Source: Liolophura sinensis (lineage: Eukaryota; Mollusca; Polyplacophora; Chitonida; Chitonidae). From it: 64,000 nucleotides of DNA. The stretch is taken from contig NC_088300.1 in assembly GCF_032854445.1 (NCBI RefSeq), positions 34,577,608 to 34,641,607 on the forward strand. Reading direction: 5' to 3'. Shown here in pieces: positions 47,470 through 59,640 of the stretch; the first letter of the stretch is position 1; the number at the start of each line of letters is the position of its first letter. A program made the translations under genes and the position numbers. The notes beneath the pieces are model-generated. The model saw only the letters and a program-made list of their open reading frames with translations. It ran no database searches and was not told the DNA's origin.

Positions 47470-48585
47470 ATAGTCAATAAAGTTATACACCATTAAGCCC
47501 TCAGCCGTGCCTATTTCCTACACCCGTCCGGGCTAGGAAAAGTGTATATACCTTAATTTGTGAAACATTTCAGGTTTTCTATAATTGTGCAAATGTTCGG
47601 CTTTAACGATGAGACGAAGTCATTGAAATTGGAAGATTCAGGTTAAACTGTCCCCAACATGCTTTTATTTTTGTTTAAGATTATTTACTACACCGCAGAT
47701 AGCATTTAAAGGAGGTCAAAGTGGTATATTCAAACCACATGATGTAACGTCATAAGATTTTCTTTTCCTTGTCGGCGGATTAATTTGAAATAAGTTAAGA
47801 TCTATGAAATCATCTCTGTCGAACGACCATTGCATTATTTCCAGTTTTGGTGGTTTCTGGCGCTCAAAACAATATTGGTTTTGAGTCACTTTTGATTTGA
47901 AAAATTATTTTAAAAAACGGATTAAAGTATTTGTGGCTACCACACTCTATTGCCGTTCATTACTGACAAACATTATTTTTGTACACATAAACATATGATG
48001 GTTAACAGGGCTACATCCACGACCTAAAATAAGGTTCTTAAATGGTTTGCAAATACGTTCTACCAAAAACAAAAATATTTAACAAAATATTCCAGAGTAC
48101 AGTACTATGTTTAAATATTTAGATAATATACTTTGAAGTCCACGAAGAATTTAGAATTTCTGTCTGCAAACCTGGTGGATCCTCGTGCCATATGATTTGC
48201 TGAAGAATAGTTTGCAAATATTTTTCATTAATGATTGTCTATTGATGATGATGGTTTATAAACGGACTATAACCTTGACCTTGGTCAGTTATAGGTATTT
48301 TTGTACAAGATGGATGTCATTTAGCGAACTAAATAATATATGCTAATACAAAATCATGTTAATTCTTCATATCACATCGGCTCCAATCCAGCCGATGTGA
48401 CGATGAATCATATTCACTCCTTCACTATGACAAGTTCTGATGGCTGTAAGCTCGGTGAACACCTGTCCCTGGCACTAAGCAATCCACTTTTGTCAGTACA
48501 GGAGATTATCCGTAAACACGAATGTCTAAATATGAAAAAGTATGATGGGGTATATAAAATAAAAAGAAAAATGCTCTTCCTGACA
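47470..48585. other. no gene recognised; isthmin 3' flank
   Basis: AT-rich DNA beyond the isthmin stop (minus strand). A clear polyadenylation signal was not identified. Confidence 0.4.
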
Positions 48586-51500
48586 CTAATAGTCCCTTGC
48601 TTCTTGCACCTCTTCGAGCAACTGGTCTTCGTCCGGGAACTCTGCACAGCCTAGCATATTGTTCGGAGATAAAACCTGATTGTACCTAAAGGAAACAAAC
48701 ACAAGAGAGTAAAATGAAAATTAAAACTAAAGGCAAAAAATAAATAAGTATACCTGGCACTGGACACATTCTCTCGGCAAATACGCCCGAAATATGATTG
48801 CGCTCATCGCACAAGAACACCTCAAAGGATGATACCAGAAAGACAAATTAAAATAACACTGTAACTTTGAAATGAAATCCGTTTTAGCTAAAATACTCGT
48901 TATTCCTATAGGACAAGACTAACAGCTGGCATGTGTCAATGAGGTGGTGTTGGGCCGCCGTCGTATAAGTGAAACATTATTGAGTACGGCCTAAAACACC
49001 AATCAAACAAATAAATAAATAAATAAATCAGTGATTTTGGACTGTGCCTGCACTTTCTGGCTTCAACATACAAACAAGCCTGTCATAAAGCCGAGAGGAA
49101 GCCATTTGATTTACACGTTTATATGTGATTTGTTTGATTTGTTTTGTTTTTGTTGTTTGACGTCATGCCTATTCAGTCGGATGATGGGCGGATGAAAACG
49201 TATTCATGACGGATTGCGCGGGTAGGTCATCTACATGTACCTTTGACAGTTTCTTGACGATCTTTCACGCCTGTGGCCTTCAGACATGCGCATGGTATTG
49301 CTGGAAGATAACTGATCTTCAATAAACGACCGATAAAGACTGGGTAAAGCCAGTTTGATCGCCGATCACAGTGCCAACAAGGTCCAACCAGAGGCCTGTT
49401 CTACAAAGCAGTCGCAAACTTTGCTGGCGCAATTTCCATGGCAAAATACAGTGAAAACATACGCTACGCTTGAGGCTTTGTAGAGCAGGCTCCTGGAGTT
49501 TATAAGCAGATTTTGAATGCTCATGGAGCGAATTAGCATCTTCATCATTTCAACTCTACCTGGTCCAGTCGCCCTTGCAGATCACCCATGGAAGTATGTC
49601 TATCTTGTAGTGGAGCTCCCAGGATATCTGGGGACTTATCAGGTTGGGTGTGCCGGCGTTCCGCCCGCGGGTCACCAGCTGCAGGTTGTGCGTGTAACAA
49701 CACACTTGGGCGGCCAGGGTGGGGGCCCCCGGGAAGAGAAGGGAGCGTATACACTTGTAGGCCCCTGGGCGATACACGCTCAGTTTCTCTTCTGTTGAGT
49801 TCACCTCCACCCACTGATAATAGCGTCTTCTGTTGTCGTCCCAAACGTTGTTGTTGTTCTCTAGGTTATACGGGTAGAAGCAAGGGCAGTTGGCCAGTTC
49901 GGAGAGATGGGTCATGTATCTCTGGAGGTACTCATCCTTACAAGTTGACCACATTTCACAGGCGTCCGTTTCTACTAATTAAATACAATTAAATACATTA
50001 AATTTTAATTTCACTTTGTTTATTTGATTGGCGTTTTAAGAATCGATTAGATTCCTGTTTAACATCATACACTCTCCGTGTGTGAACCATTAGTTTCTTT
50101 CCCCTGATATACAATGACGGTCAGTTTTACGGGTGGAGGAAATCGGAGTATCCTTGATAAACTACCAACCTTTGGTAAGCCACTGATGAGCTTTTCTACA
50201 TGTGAGGTATAGATTTATACATCATACTGGTGGAAGGTATGTAGTCATTAACAAACGGTTCAAACCACGACCTAACTGTTGTCAGCAGGTTTCGAAGTAA
50301 CGGTCATAGTTACCAACAGCTACCGATCAAATATTCAATGTTTATAATTACCATTTATTAAACATTTTTGCCATTTTCATAAATTCTTAATTCGACATAG
50401 GTACAGGCATAACGATACATGGTACTGTATACGCCTGAGAAATTACAACATATGAGTAATAACGTTATATGACAGGCTTATAGTTTGATCAGTGCACAGT
50501 GTTTTGAATTTAACCCAAGTCGAGTTCGACTTACCTGTATCTAAATATGTTTGTTTCGGTACTTCTGAAGGACTCAGTGTTGGGTCATTGAAATCAAATT
50601 CTTCTTGTACCTTTACATCAGAAAAATGCACTCCTCTCATAATTCCTGAAAGAAAGAAAAGATTTCGCTTAAAGGGTATATGAAGCGCTTAGTTTTTACT
50701 TTCTAAAATGCAGTTCAGGATGTGGGATAACACATACAAGTTTACAACAGCAAAAAATCTCAGCTTTTGGGCGTAAAAATGGTTCCGATCCCCTTAAAAC
50801 CATATTCTTCATCTTAGATTTCCTTTTCGTGTATCCAACCACTGCCAGGGGTCGGGCCCACTGTTTTGTGTGACTGACAATAGATTTGGAATGACTCGCT
50901 GTTTTATCTGCTTAAAGAAATAAGAGCGAAAATGTTACCATTTATCTAAATCCACAAAGCAACATTGAAACAAAGCGAATGCTGAATATGGCGAGCGAAT
51001 AGTTTCTTTGTCCAAGGAAGAAAAGAATTCATTGGTGATGTACTGGATGATGAAGTTTAACGCAAGCCAAAAAAAAAAAATGTAGGGCTTGATGGTTTGA
51101 AAGTTAATATAGGGTAAATCAGAAAAAAACTGGAGTTTTAGTCACATCTGAGCACACAATTTCGGTTTAGAAACCAAAAATCAGTTTAGCCTCAAACTGC
51201 AAATGGGCTTTCAAGGTGGACATTTTAATAAAAGGAATTGACGCATGTTAAGAAAGCTGTCCATATGCAGAGCTCCTTAAATTCTACAAGTTTGGAACAT
51301 TAATTTCTGAATGGAATACATAATACTTCGAAATGAAATTTCTGAATAAGGTGACAAAAGCGCCATATATATTAAAATATTGCCCTTTGGTAGTTATTAT
51401 GACGGTAACTTGAACATCCTGTGACGGTATCACATTACCAAGATAACTTGTACATACACATATCACATAACGGAGATAATCTGTACACATCCTGACAGGT

Positions 51501-52692
51501 ATCACATAACGGAGATAATTTGTACACATCCTGACGGGTATCACATAAGGGAGATAATTTTCACAAACCATAACAGGCACGACTTTACGGAGAACACTTC
51601 AAACGCATACCGTGACAGATATCACATAACGGAGAAAACTTTGTACATACTCTGACAGATATCACATTACGATTATAACTTACCATACCATGACAGACAT
51701 CACAATACGGAGATAACTCGTACATACCCTGACAGGTATCAGACTACTGGGATAAACTGCATTTGCGAGACAGATATCAGATTATGAACAATTAACTTCC
51801 AAATACCGTGACACATATCACAGTACAAAGATAACTTGCACATACCGAGACTGATATCATATTACAAATATAACTTGCACATATGTGAGCCTTCCTGACA
51901 TGTAAACCGTGATATTTATCACATTACAGATATAACTTGAACATACCGTAACAAATATCACATAAACTAAATAACTTGCTCAAACCGTGACAGGTATCAC
52001 ATTACGGAGATATCTTACACAAACCATGACAGATATCACATTACGGAGATATCTTACACAAACCGTGACAGATATCACAGTAAGGAGATATCTTAGACAA
52101 GCCGTGATAGATATGATATTATGGAGATGACTTACATACCGTGACAGATAACGAAGATAAAAGTTGCATACCGTGACAGGAATCTAGATAACACTCCCTG
52201 GACTCCACTTGTTGACAGTTAGCTCCACACGCACGTGACCTCTCCTGTGTTCCGGTGCCACAGCTCACGGTACATGCTCCCCACTCAGTCCACGCTGAGG
52301 ATATACCAGTGAAAATGCCAAGAGAAAACAGTGGCTTAAGGACAAATCACAGATGTTACAATTTAAAGTAATAAAATGATGTATATATAGAAGGACATAC
52401 ACGTAGTTATGTTCAGTCTATAAATAGGTATAGGCAACGTAACTGAGAGAAGCAGAAATCGGTGCAGTCTGAAGATAAGGTTTTGTTACTATAGAAGCGA
52501 CAACATGTGCAAACTAAAATTTCACTTGAAGACGACATTACTAATATGAAAAAGACAGTCTAGCTCTTGCTAGCTATCTCTCTGATGGTCGTGTGTTTCC
52601 GTTGCCTACGCTCTGCCCTGTTTTCTTCCACCATAATTCTGACCACCGTCGTGTAAATGAAATTTTCTTGATTACGGCGAAAAACGCCAATC

Positions 52693-52723
<31 letters not shown>

Positions 52724-55700
52724 AAATACATAAATAAATAAATACCATTTTGTTAAACACACATGCTTGAGAAACTTCTTTCAGATATAGTGTGTTTAAA
52801 CATACAAAAAAGGATAGCTAGAGAATTTAGTATAAAACTTACCTGATCCATTGTTTTGCATATTTACATCATTCATTTCAGCGGGTGTTTTGGTTGTTTT
52901 GCTTTGGTTAGGGTTTTCTGCTTCTGTTTCTCCAGACAACTCACGGAAATCTGTGGAAACTCGTGCGTTTGGTTCTAATGCTCTCTGATCTAAAGACGAA
53001 TGGGGACCGTCGCTGCTGGCACCTGCACTGTCAACAGCAGCATTAGCGATAATTTTACGCGGTTCCCGGTCATTTACGCTCTTGCTGTGTTCGAGTTTTT
53101 GAGTTTCGGTATTACTCTCAAGTCGAGATCCCATTTTCGGACCAGTGAGCATGACATTGCTCGTGGGCTTCAAAACACCAACTTGGGTGCTTTGTTTACC
53201 GTCTCCCATCTCGGGGAAGTTATGTTTATCGCCTCGTTCAGATATCAGAGGGGGGTTTTCGGTTGTGTTTCCTACATAATGCAGCTTATTGCTGCTAGAG
53301 GTAACAACTGCTGAAGGAGTTGAAAAGCTCTTGTCTTGCTTACTAACGGAGATTCCAGAATGCCCCAGCGGTTTACCCACTGACACCCTGTTTTCGTTAA
53401 TTCGAGTCAAAGGTGCATGTCTGGAATTTTCTTTCAACAGTTGTGACCCAGCTCTGTCTCTGTCATTCTTCTGGTGACTCTGCGAATTTTTCGATAAATA
53501 AGAGTCTGGGATTTCCGACGCTTTTCCGGAATGGACCATTTCCGGTTCGTCCAGAACGGCAACGCTGACCGGAAGTTGTTTGGAAATGTTCAGGGACAAC
53601 ATTGTCTGAAAATGAAAATAGGACATTCGTAAAGTTTACATTACTTACAAATATTATAAGATGACATCACACGTTCGCCAACAATTTTTCTCAGCTTTTC
53701 TTTGCCTGTACATTCGAAGAGTATTGAGGTCGATCCCTTTTGTCGCTTGAGGCACCAAAAAGTCGTACTGTATTCAGTGATTTGTCAAAAATTTTAGGAA
53801 AATTCTGTTCACCGATTAATTTACCGATCATCTGTCTCGCCATGTTGTGTAGACAGAAATGATACATCTTTCCTTTACTAACTTAATTTTCTTCATCGGT
53901 CGCCTTACTTTAAATGACTCTTTGTGAAAATTTTTCCGATGGCCATCTTAAATAGAACGTGTAATGAAAAATAGTTGCCAAACATTTCTGAGAGGTCCTA
54001 TGGTTGACTGGGTCTTCTTTACCCGAGGTGTTAAAAATATAGTTCCAACTCGAAACATCCCTATTAAATTAAGTCAGTGTAGATCGAATTTGATTACATT
54101 TTTATGTAATTTAAATCTTAAACCCTAAATGCATTCGATGAAGACACAAACATATCACCGGCCTACATTCGCGTAGGAGCTGGCTTCCTCTCACGTATGT
54201 GGGAAGTTCTTCCAGCTACCTGTGGATGACCGTGGGTTCCCCCGGGGGATCCAATAAATATATAAATATTAGGGATCAGTTTTTGGGGACAGATTTAATA
54301 TGGAAGAATTCTCAGCATAATATAACGCGACCCTTCTCGGGATCATCATGGCCGGCATTGTTATTTTGTCTATGCCCCTTCTTGTAGGTTTGTTCATACT
54401 TATACCAATATCACTCACCATATGAAGTTTGATTTTACCACAACAGCTTTTCTTTGATGTAATTTAATAGTATAATGTAGAGCTGGTCACACATGTTTGG
54501 GATCTTTCACCTCGCGTTCGTGCACACTATATTTATGGCATTTAAACTTAACTGCGCAGGACCCTCCGTATATTACAGCCCTGTCAAATAAGCACGCAAG
54601 CCACAGTACTTCACATGCTGTCTCGTAGCAAGTCTAATTACTGAGAATTCCATCATTTAACTGTGTAATCAATTTCCCAGTTGAACTAATAGCCTGTTTG
54701 TCTAGCAGCTTGGTTGAACCGTCATAGTTCATCATGATGAGATGAAAAGAACCGTCTTTGAAGTTACAGTCAGTCTATACATCTGTCTATCAGGACGCGT
54801 TATGAGTGTCAGTATGCCAGAAAGACGGGAGGTATGGAAGCCGAAAAAGGCCATAATTTATTTAGTTATTTATTTGATTGATGTTTTGCGCAGTACTCAA
54901 GAATATTTTACTTATACGACGGTGGAAAGGGTTATGGTGAGACTGCAAAGAGGACAGAGCCCGTGGGAACTCACGACCATCTGCAGGTTCGAATAAGTCC
55001 ATCATCGCACCGCTGCTCCATCGTATCGTATCCGGCACGATGGTACGATGAAGGCCTTAACCGGCTTCCACAGAGCAGCTATGTGGGAATTCCTAAACCT
55101 TTTCACACAGCGAACCAGGATATATATCTTTTGAGATGTTTTCATATACATGTATAGGGTAACCTGTACAACAGTACGCCGGGAATATCAAACAGATACA
55201 GACGATAACAAATCATAACAAAATTCTGTGGCCAAATGGAAAGCACAATGACAGATGCCTCTCCGAAATGCGGTGGTTGTGAGTTCAAAACCAGCTCATG
55301 CTGTCTTCCTCTCTTGTCGTATAGATGGGAAGGTCTAGCCGTAACATGCGGGTGGTCGTGAGTTTCCAGTGAGTTTGCTTATAAGTGAAATATATACGAT
55401 GTAAAACTCAAATCAAGTAAATAAATTATTAATTTGATATTTAATTCGCCATGCATTCTTATAGGTTAGTTTAGGTACAGCAGTTCATTACGAGGATGAC
55501 GGAATGTAATCCGGATGTGCATAGGAATATTTGCACGTGAAAACCCGTCCCAAGGGGTCACTCAGTATGAGCTACAGAGTATTTAGTTTTATCTGCCGGT
55601 TTGTTAGACCTGTTTAGGGAACTAAACTGTTTACTCAGCGTTTGAACATCACTGTGCTTCCCAAAGTTAGAATATTTTCATGTGGGAAATGACAACCTGG

Positions 55701-56113
55701 ACATTTGGAGATGGTTATTAGTGAACACATAAATGTACAAGTATAATTATCCGTGCAAATGATGAAAACTACAAAATGTGCTTTCATAAATAACTATATG
55801 TCATTACGAAATGTTTTTGGTTTCCTGATCCATCACTTAAATGAATATTTGCATATTCCTCGAACGATGAATGCGAATTTAAGCACTATAGCTTATCGAT
55901 AGGCTGGAATTGTATGTGTACAAAATATATGCATGATAACTCTATATACGTTAACATTTGCAAGATGGTATAAGTGCCAGCAAATATCTCTGCCAGTCCC
56001 ACATTTCTTACCGTATTTCCGGCGTCTTCGTGACCTTCTACCCTGGATTTATCATCATGGAAACTAATCCACAATAGATTACAACACAGGACAAATACCA
56101 CTGGCGTTGTCAT
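48586..56113 (-). CDS. ISM1-like: Isthmin-like secreted protein (TSP1 + AMOP), complete, six exons
   Basis: Exons in transcript order: 56012-56113, 52843-53605, 52172-52294, 50535-50645, 49560-49971 and 48586-48685. They total 1611 bp (536 aa), phases agree at every junction and introns are GT/AG. Residues 1 to about 19 are a signal peptide (MTTPVVFVLCCNLLWISF). Exon 2 encodes a hydrophilic Ser/Asn-rich stretch that starts with PVSVAVLDEPE, like the beta-strand before the variable region of vertebrate isthmins. Residues about 287-330 are a thrombospondin type 1 repeat (WTEW, CTVSCGTG). Residues about 371-515 are the AMOP domain (CEMWSTC, CPCFYPY, TLAAQVCCY, TRGRNAGTPNLIS, LPWVICKGDW). The last exon gives LSPNN and the end EVQEARDY, matching human ISM1. 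Isthmins are secreted regulators of angiogenesis, adhesion and metabolism in vertebrates; the invertebrate role is unknown. A start 49 codons upstream is in frame, but the chosen Met directly precedes the signal peptide. Confidence 0.95.
48953..49029 (+). repeat. SINE family A, 3' tail in isthmin intron
   Basis: GCCGCCGTCGTATAAGTGAA, TATTGAGTACGGCCTAAAAC, CAATCAAACAAATAAATAAA. Confidence 0.85.
49388..49496. mobile_element. Short TIR element (~110 bp MITE)
   Basis: CCAGAGGCCTGTTCTACAAA at the left and TTTGTAGAGCAGGCTCCTGG at the right form an imperfect inverted repeat of about 20 bp around a ~70-bp core. Located 64 bp downstream of the isthmin AMOP exon. Confidence 0.7.
50018..50290 (-). repeat. 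Repeat family E (SINE-like) in isthmin intron
   Basis: TTTGATTGGCGTTTTAAGAA, GTTTAACATCATACACTCTC, CAGTTTTACGGGTGGAGGAA, TTTGGTAAGCCACTGATGAG, and a right end AACGGTTCAAACCACGACC that reads as a tRNA B box on the minus strand. Confidence 0.65.
50670..50790 (-). repeat. Dispersed repeat H, copy 2
   Basis: AAAGGGTATATGAAGCGCTT, AGTTTTTACTTTC, ATACAAGTTTACAACAGC, CTCAGCTTTTGGGCGTAAAA. It is the inverse of 9440-9590. Confidence 0.55.
51405..52171 (-). repeat. ~38-41-bp minisatellite carrying the isthmin exon 3 splice donor
   Basis: About 18 diverged copies containing CATACCGTGACAGATATCAC on the + strand, then TACGGAGATAACTTG. It directly adjoins exon 3 of isthmin (TSP1). On the minus strand the unit reads CTGTCACGGTATG, identical to the exon 3 end and donor (CTGTCACG|GTATG at 52172/52171). 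The repeat unit therefore spans the exon-intron junction. Confidence 0.85.
52570..52745 (+). repeat. SINE family A, 5' truncated, with long AAAT tail
   Basis: CTCTGATGGTCGTGTGTTTC, CGCTCTGCCCTGTTTTCTTC, CCGTCGTGTAAATGAAATTT, CCAATCAAATAAATAAATAA. The tail is an expanded AAAT microsatellite (52695-52745). In isthmin intron 2. Confidence 0.85.
54176..54268 (+). repeat. SINE family A fragment
   Basis: GAGCTGGCTTCCTCTCACGT, ACCTGTGGATGACCGTGGGT, CCCCCGGG, then directly AATAAATATATAAAT. The 3' body is deleted. Confidence 0.75.
54855..54990 (-). repeat. SINE family A fragment
   Basis: TTATTTAGTTATTTATTTGA, CAGTACTCAAGAATATTTTA, ACGACCATCTGCAGGTTCG. Confidence 0.8.
55258..55430 (+). repeat. SINE family A, degraded
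   Basis: ATGCGGTGGTTGTGAGTTCA, AACCAGCTCATGCTGTCTTC, GGGTGGTCGTGAGTTTCC, ATAAGTGAAATATATACG, AAGTAAATAAAT. Confidence 0.75.
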
Positions 56114-57029
56114 AGCAATGGCGACGTGACCAATCAGCGTTCGTCTACTAGAGGACGGGGTCGGTTTGTCGACCTCCGCTACACAGCTTGGTTGACACGG
56201 TTTATCCAGAGTGTCCGCGAGCTTGACCAAATAAAACTCTGAGGCTTTTTTAAGAATCAAAGAAGCAAAGAACCAAGTCGCTTGTCTACCTAACTATACC
56301 GATACCACAACACTTCAGGAATTGAAAGATATTTAAAACGACCATTGGGTAGGTTGGTCTTCCATAATTGCTCCCTGGTACATATCCCTGCTGGGACAGC
56401 TCTCCACAAAAGCATGGATGATTGCATGGGATAAATATTTGGCTAAATGATGGTCGGCTACACACAGCTTTACACGGTCCAGTCCAAGTTGCTGTAAGTT
56501 GGAAGTGTTCACTCATACACCACCTTCAAAAAGCAGCATCTTACCACGCTCGTACATCGTTAAAACCGCTAAAGCTGTAACATTCCCCAACCTCATCACA
56601 GCCAGGGACGTTTGAAGTCCGTTGCTAACAGGAAGCTTGTACACAGATCGTGTTGTCTTCGCTGGCCTGCCTATACGCTACTCGTAGATAAATAACATAG
56701 TTATCTGTTTGTTTTATTGCCTCGGCTTCTGGCAATCGGTGCTTCTGTCTCGGATGTCTTGCCGAGTTCCAAATGGAAAGCTCGGCGGGGAGTTAAGAAA
56801 TAATTAGCCGACGACAGCCGTCCCTGTGAATAACCCGTCTAATAGATTAATTGGAATGTAGACCTGTATATACTTTACAAACTGCAAGTCTCCACGTGGC
56901 CCGTCTCAGATTCTTTCAAGTTTTCCCTACAGGTTTGCCAACTGCAGATGTAAGTCAGACACATATTCTGTATTATAAATTATATTACATACAGGTGAAA
57001 CAGGATTTCTTTCACACGAAAGGCATCTG
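56114..57029. other. isthmin upstream region
   Basis: Expected 5' UTR and promoter of isthmin. 56560-56830 is relatively GC-rich with several CpGs (CTCGGCGGGG, GCCGACGACAGCCGT). An in-frame Met at 56258-56260 and a minus-strand open frame at 56286-56516 could be 5' UTR. No TATA box was assigned. Confidence 0.35.
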
Positions 57030-58290
57030 TTATTACACACATTTGTGATTACACACACTTGTTATTTGTACTAAACACATTAGTTATTACACACAAACGT
57101 TATTACATACATCTGTTATTACACACACACTTTATTACCCACGTATGTGATTACACACACTTGTTATTTTGTACACCTTACTTTATATACACATTTCTTA
57201 TTACACGTGCTGTCACACACATTTGTGATTGCACACACACACCCAACCTTCTGTTCTCCTAACATATAAATTTCACTAAAGGTTCTGTTCTGACAGATAA
57301 ATATCAAGCTCTGTTCTCCTGACAGGTGAATCTCACCCAACCCCGCTGTAACAGATGAATCCCACTCAACATTCTCCTCCCCTTACAGATGAACCTCATC
57401 TAATATGCTGTTCTTCTGATAGATGAATCCTACCTAACGCTTTGTCCTCCAAACATCTAAATCCCATTCAACATTCTGTTCTGACAGATGAATTCCACGC
57501 AACGTTCTGTTCTTTTGACAGATGAATCCAATCCAATGCTGTCCTCGTGACAGATAACACCAACTCAAATGTTCGCTGACAAATGAACCCCACTACATTT
57601 CATCCTACTGACAGATGAATTCCACCCAACCATCTTTCTCTTGACAGGCAAATCCCAGGTAACGTTCTTTTCTCCTGACAGGTGAATCCCACCCAACGCT
57701 CTGTCGTCCTAACATATGAATCCCACTCAACGTTCTCCTCTTACAGATGAATCCCACCCAACATTTGGTTCCTCTGATAGGTGAATTTCATCCACGCTCT
57801 GTCCTCCTAACATACGAATCCCACTCAACGTTCTTTTCTGACAGATGAATCCCACGTAACGTTGTGTCCTCATGACAGATGAATCCCACCCATCGACAGG
57901 GGATATACTCATCCACCCCTCTATCTTAACGTCTGAATCCCACGTAACGTTCTGTTCTTCTGATAGGTGAATCCCACGTAACGTTCTGTTCCTCTGACAG
58001 ATGAATCCCACCCAACGTTCTGTTCTCCTGACAGATGAATCTCACCCAACTTTCCGTTCTTCTGACAGATGAATCCCACCCCATGTTCTGTTCCCCTGTC
58101 AGCAGAATGTCGAGACGGCCTTTTATTCTGACAGGTGAATCTCACGTAACATTCTCTCTCTCTGATAGGTGAATACCATCCAAAGTTCGGTCCTCCGAAT
58201 CGATTTCATCCAACGGTCCACTCTACAGACAAGGAAATCCTACTCAACGCTTTCTGATCTTCATGGGTCAGTCCCATCCAATGTTCTGTT
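57030..58290. repeat. Two adjoining minisatellites upstream of isthmin
   Basis: 57030-57245 has AC-rich units around TTATTACACACATTTGTGAT. 57270-58290 has about 30 diverged copies of a ~34-bp unit with GACAGATGAATCCCACCCAA and CGTTCTGTTCTCCT. Minus-strand open frames with repeated GWDSSVRG-type peptides come from this array and are not genes. Confidence 0.92.
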
Positions 58291-58313
58291 CTCCTGTCAA
58301 ATTCACCTGCACC

Positions 58314-58358
58314 CCCCCCCCCCCCCCCACTCCACCTCCTCCACACACACACACACCT
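58314..58358. repeat. Poly-C followed by CA repeat
   Basis: A run of about 17 C, then CTCCACCTCCTCCACACACA. Confidence 0.95.
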
Positions 58359-58796
58359 TGTCACTGTATACCTCAATCCGGATATGATGTGAAACGGTCT
58401 GCGAGTTCCAGAATGCACATACATGAACCGTCCTGTTTAATAGTGCTGGTAGCTGGTGTAGTTTCTTTTAAGATTTCATAAAGACTGGCGAGCGCAACAG
58501 TTCATTAATAGAAGCCACGGAATAAAGTTCAAGTAATGTGGAATCCTGCTTCTCTATACTAATTTTCTTCAGATATAACAAGACCGACTTACAGGTGAAT
58601 ACGAGTATGTCATGATATGCAAATCTCGATCTAAAGCATGATTTCTCCGCACGTGAAATTTTTACGTCACCAAGCAACAACAGAACAATATGTTACACTG
58701 GCTTCGCTGCTTAGAGCGTCCACAGTTCTGCTCATGAAAGTTTGTAGATTTGTTCAACACTGGCTTTTGGGTTTCTCAAACACCACCAACACAAGA

Positions 58797-58926
58797 GACC
58801 GGTTTCATGAAGCTCATCTAAGTAAGTAAGCCCTAACGTACTATGACAACGTATGTTGGAGATATATAAAGTGCACATAGCTAAGGGTTACTTAACACTA
58901 TATAAGTGGGCTTCATGAAACCGGCC
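58797..58926. mobile_element. ~130-bp palindromic MITE-like element
   Basis: GACCGGTTTCATGAAGC at the left and GGCTTCATGAAACCGGCC at the right. Inner arms CTAAGTAAGTAAGCCCTAAC and CTAAGGGTTACTTAAC also pair imperfectly, so the whole could fold into one hairpin. Confidence 0.75.
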
Positions 58927-59584
58927 CCTTGGCTATAGATGGTCTCAGACCACCCGGATCATGCACGGTTCTTCGCGATCCGTGGAGAGCCTTCTGTCAG
59001 TTGACAGAGTGATGACTTGAGCCGTTCTGGACCGGGAAAGTTCGTAGATCGCCCTGAAGGTTTTGAACTGTTTAAAATATCCGTAGCAATACATCCGGGA
59101 TGATCGTTGGAACTCTTTGATACTGTAGTCAATCCGTAACAGCAACAGGTTGGCTGTACATAGTGAGTCCCATTGAAATACTTGCATTATTCGGTTTGAG
59201 TGGACACAAACTTTTCCCGCTGAGCACTTCCGCCAACAGGGCCAGTAAACTCGTTTCCCATGCTCGTAGGTAGATGGTACAACAATGCCCTATCGATTAA
59301 GACGAGTCAGAATTTATGGACATTCGGCGATTTCTTCATTTTTTGTTTAAAAAACGCTGTTCGAAAACCTAAAATGTAACCAGATTTTCGGACCACGGAG
59401 ATACACCCATCCTTGCAGAAAGAATAGCAGAAAATCAGGCCGCACGATCAAAATACACAGAATGATCCTACTTAAAACGTTTAATGTGGTGTTCATAAAA
59501 TAGTGATGAAATAAAAACAAAACGTTCGCAAATTTTGTACTTCTAAAGCTCAGCACACAGTGACGGGAGGCCATCTTCGTCATA
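58927..59584. other. no gene recognised
   Basis: An 80-codon minus-strand frame at 58945-59187 has no domain I recognise and I do not support it as a gene. Confidence 0.3.
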
Positions 59585-59640
59585 GGACTGAAAAATTGTT
59601 GAGTACGACGTTAAAACCCAAGCACTCACTCACTCACGGG
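59585..59640 (+). repeat. SINE family B, 3' end only
   Basis: GGACTGAAAAATTGTTGAGT, ACGACGTTAAAACCCAAGCA, CTCACTCACTCA. Matches the end of 28608-28965. Confidence 0.8.

Larger units (their letters stand above)
53606..56011. other. isthmin intron 1
   Basis: 2.4-kb intron between signal-peptide exon and exon 2. It holds three SINE A pieces (listed separately) and no other exon that I can support. Confidence 0.7.

Noticed and set aside
49588-49992. A 134-codon + strand frame
   Set aside because: It is the antisense shadow of the isthmin AMOP exon.
57727-58145. Open frames with GWDSSVRG-type repeats on the minus strand
   Set aside because: They are translations of the 34-bp minisatellite, with no start context or splice structure.
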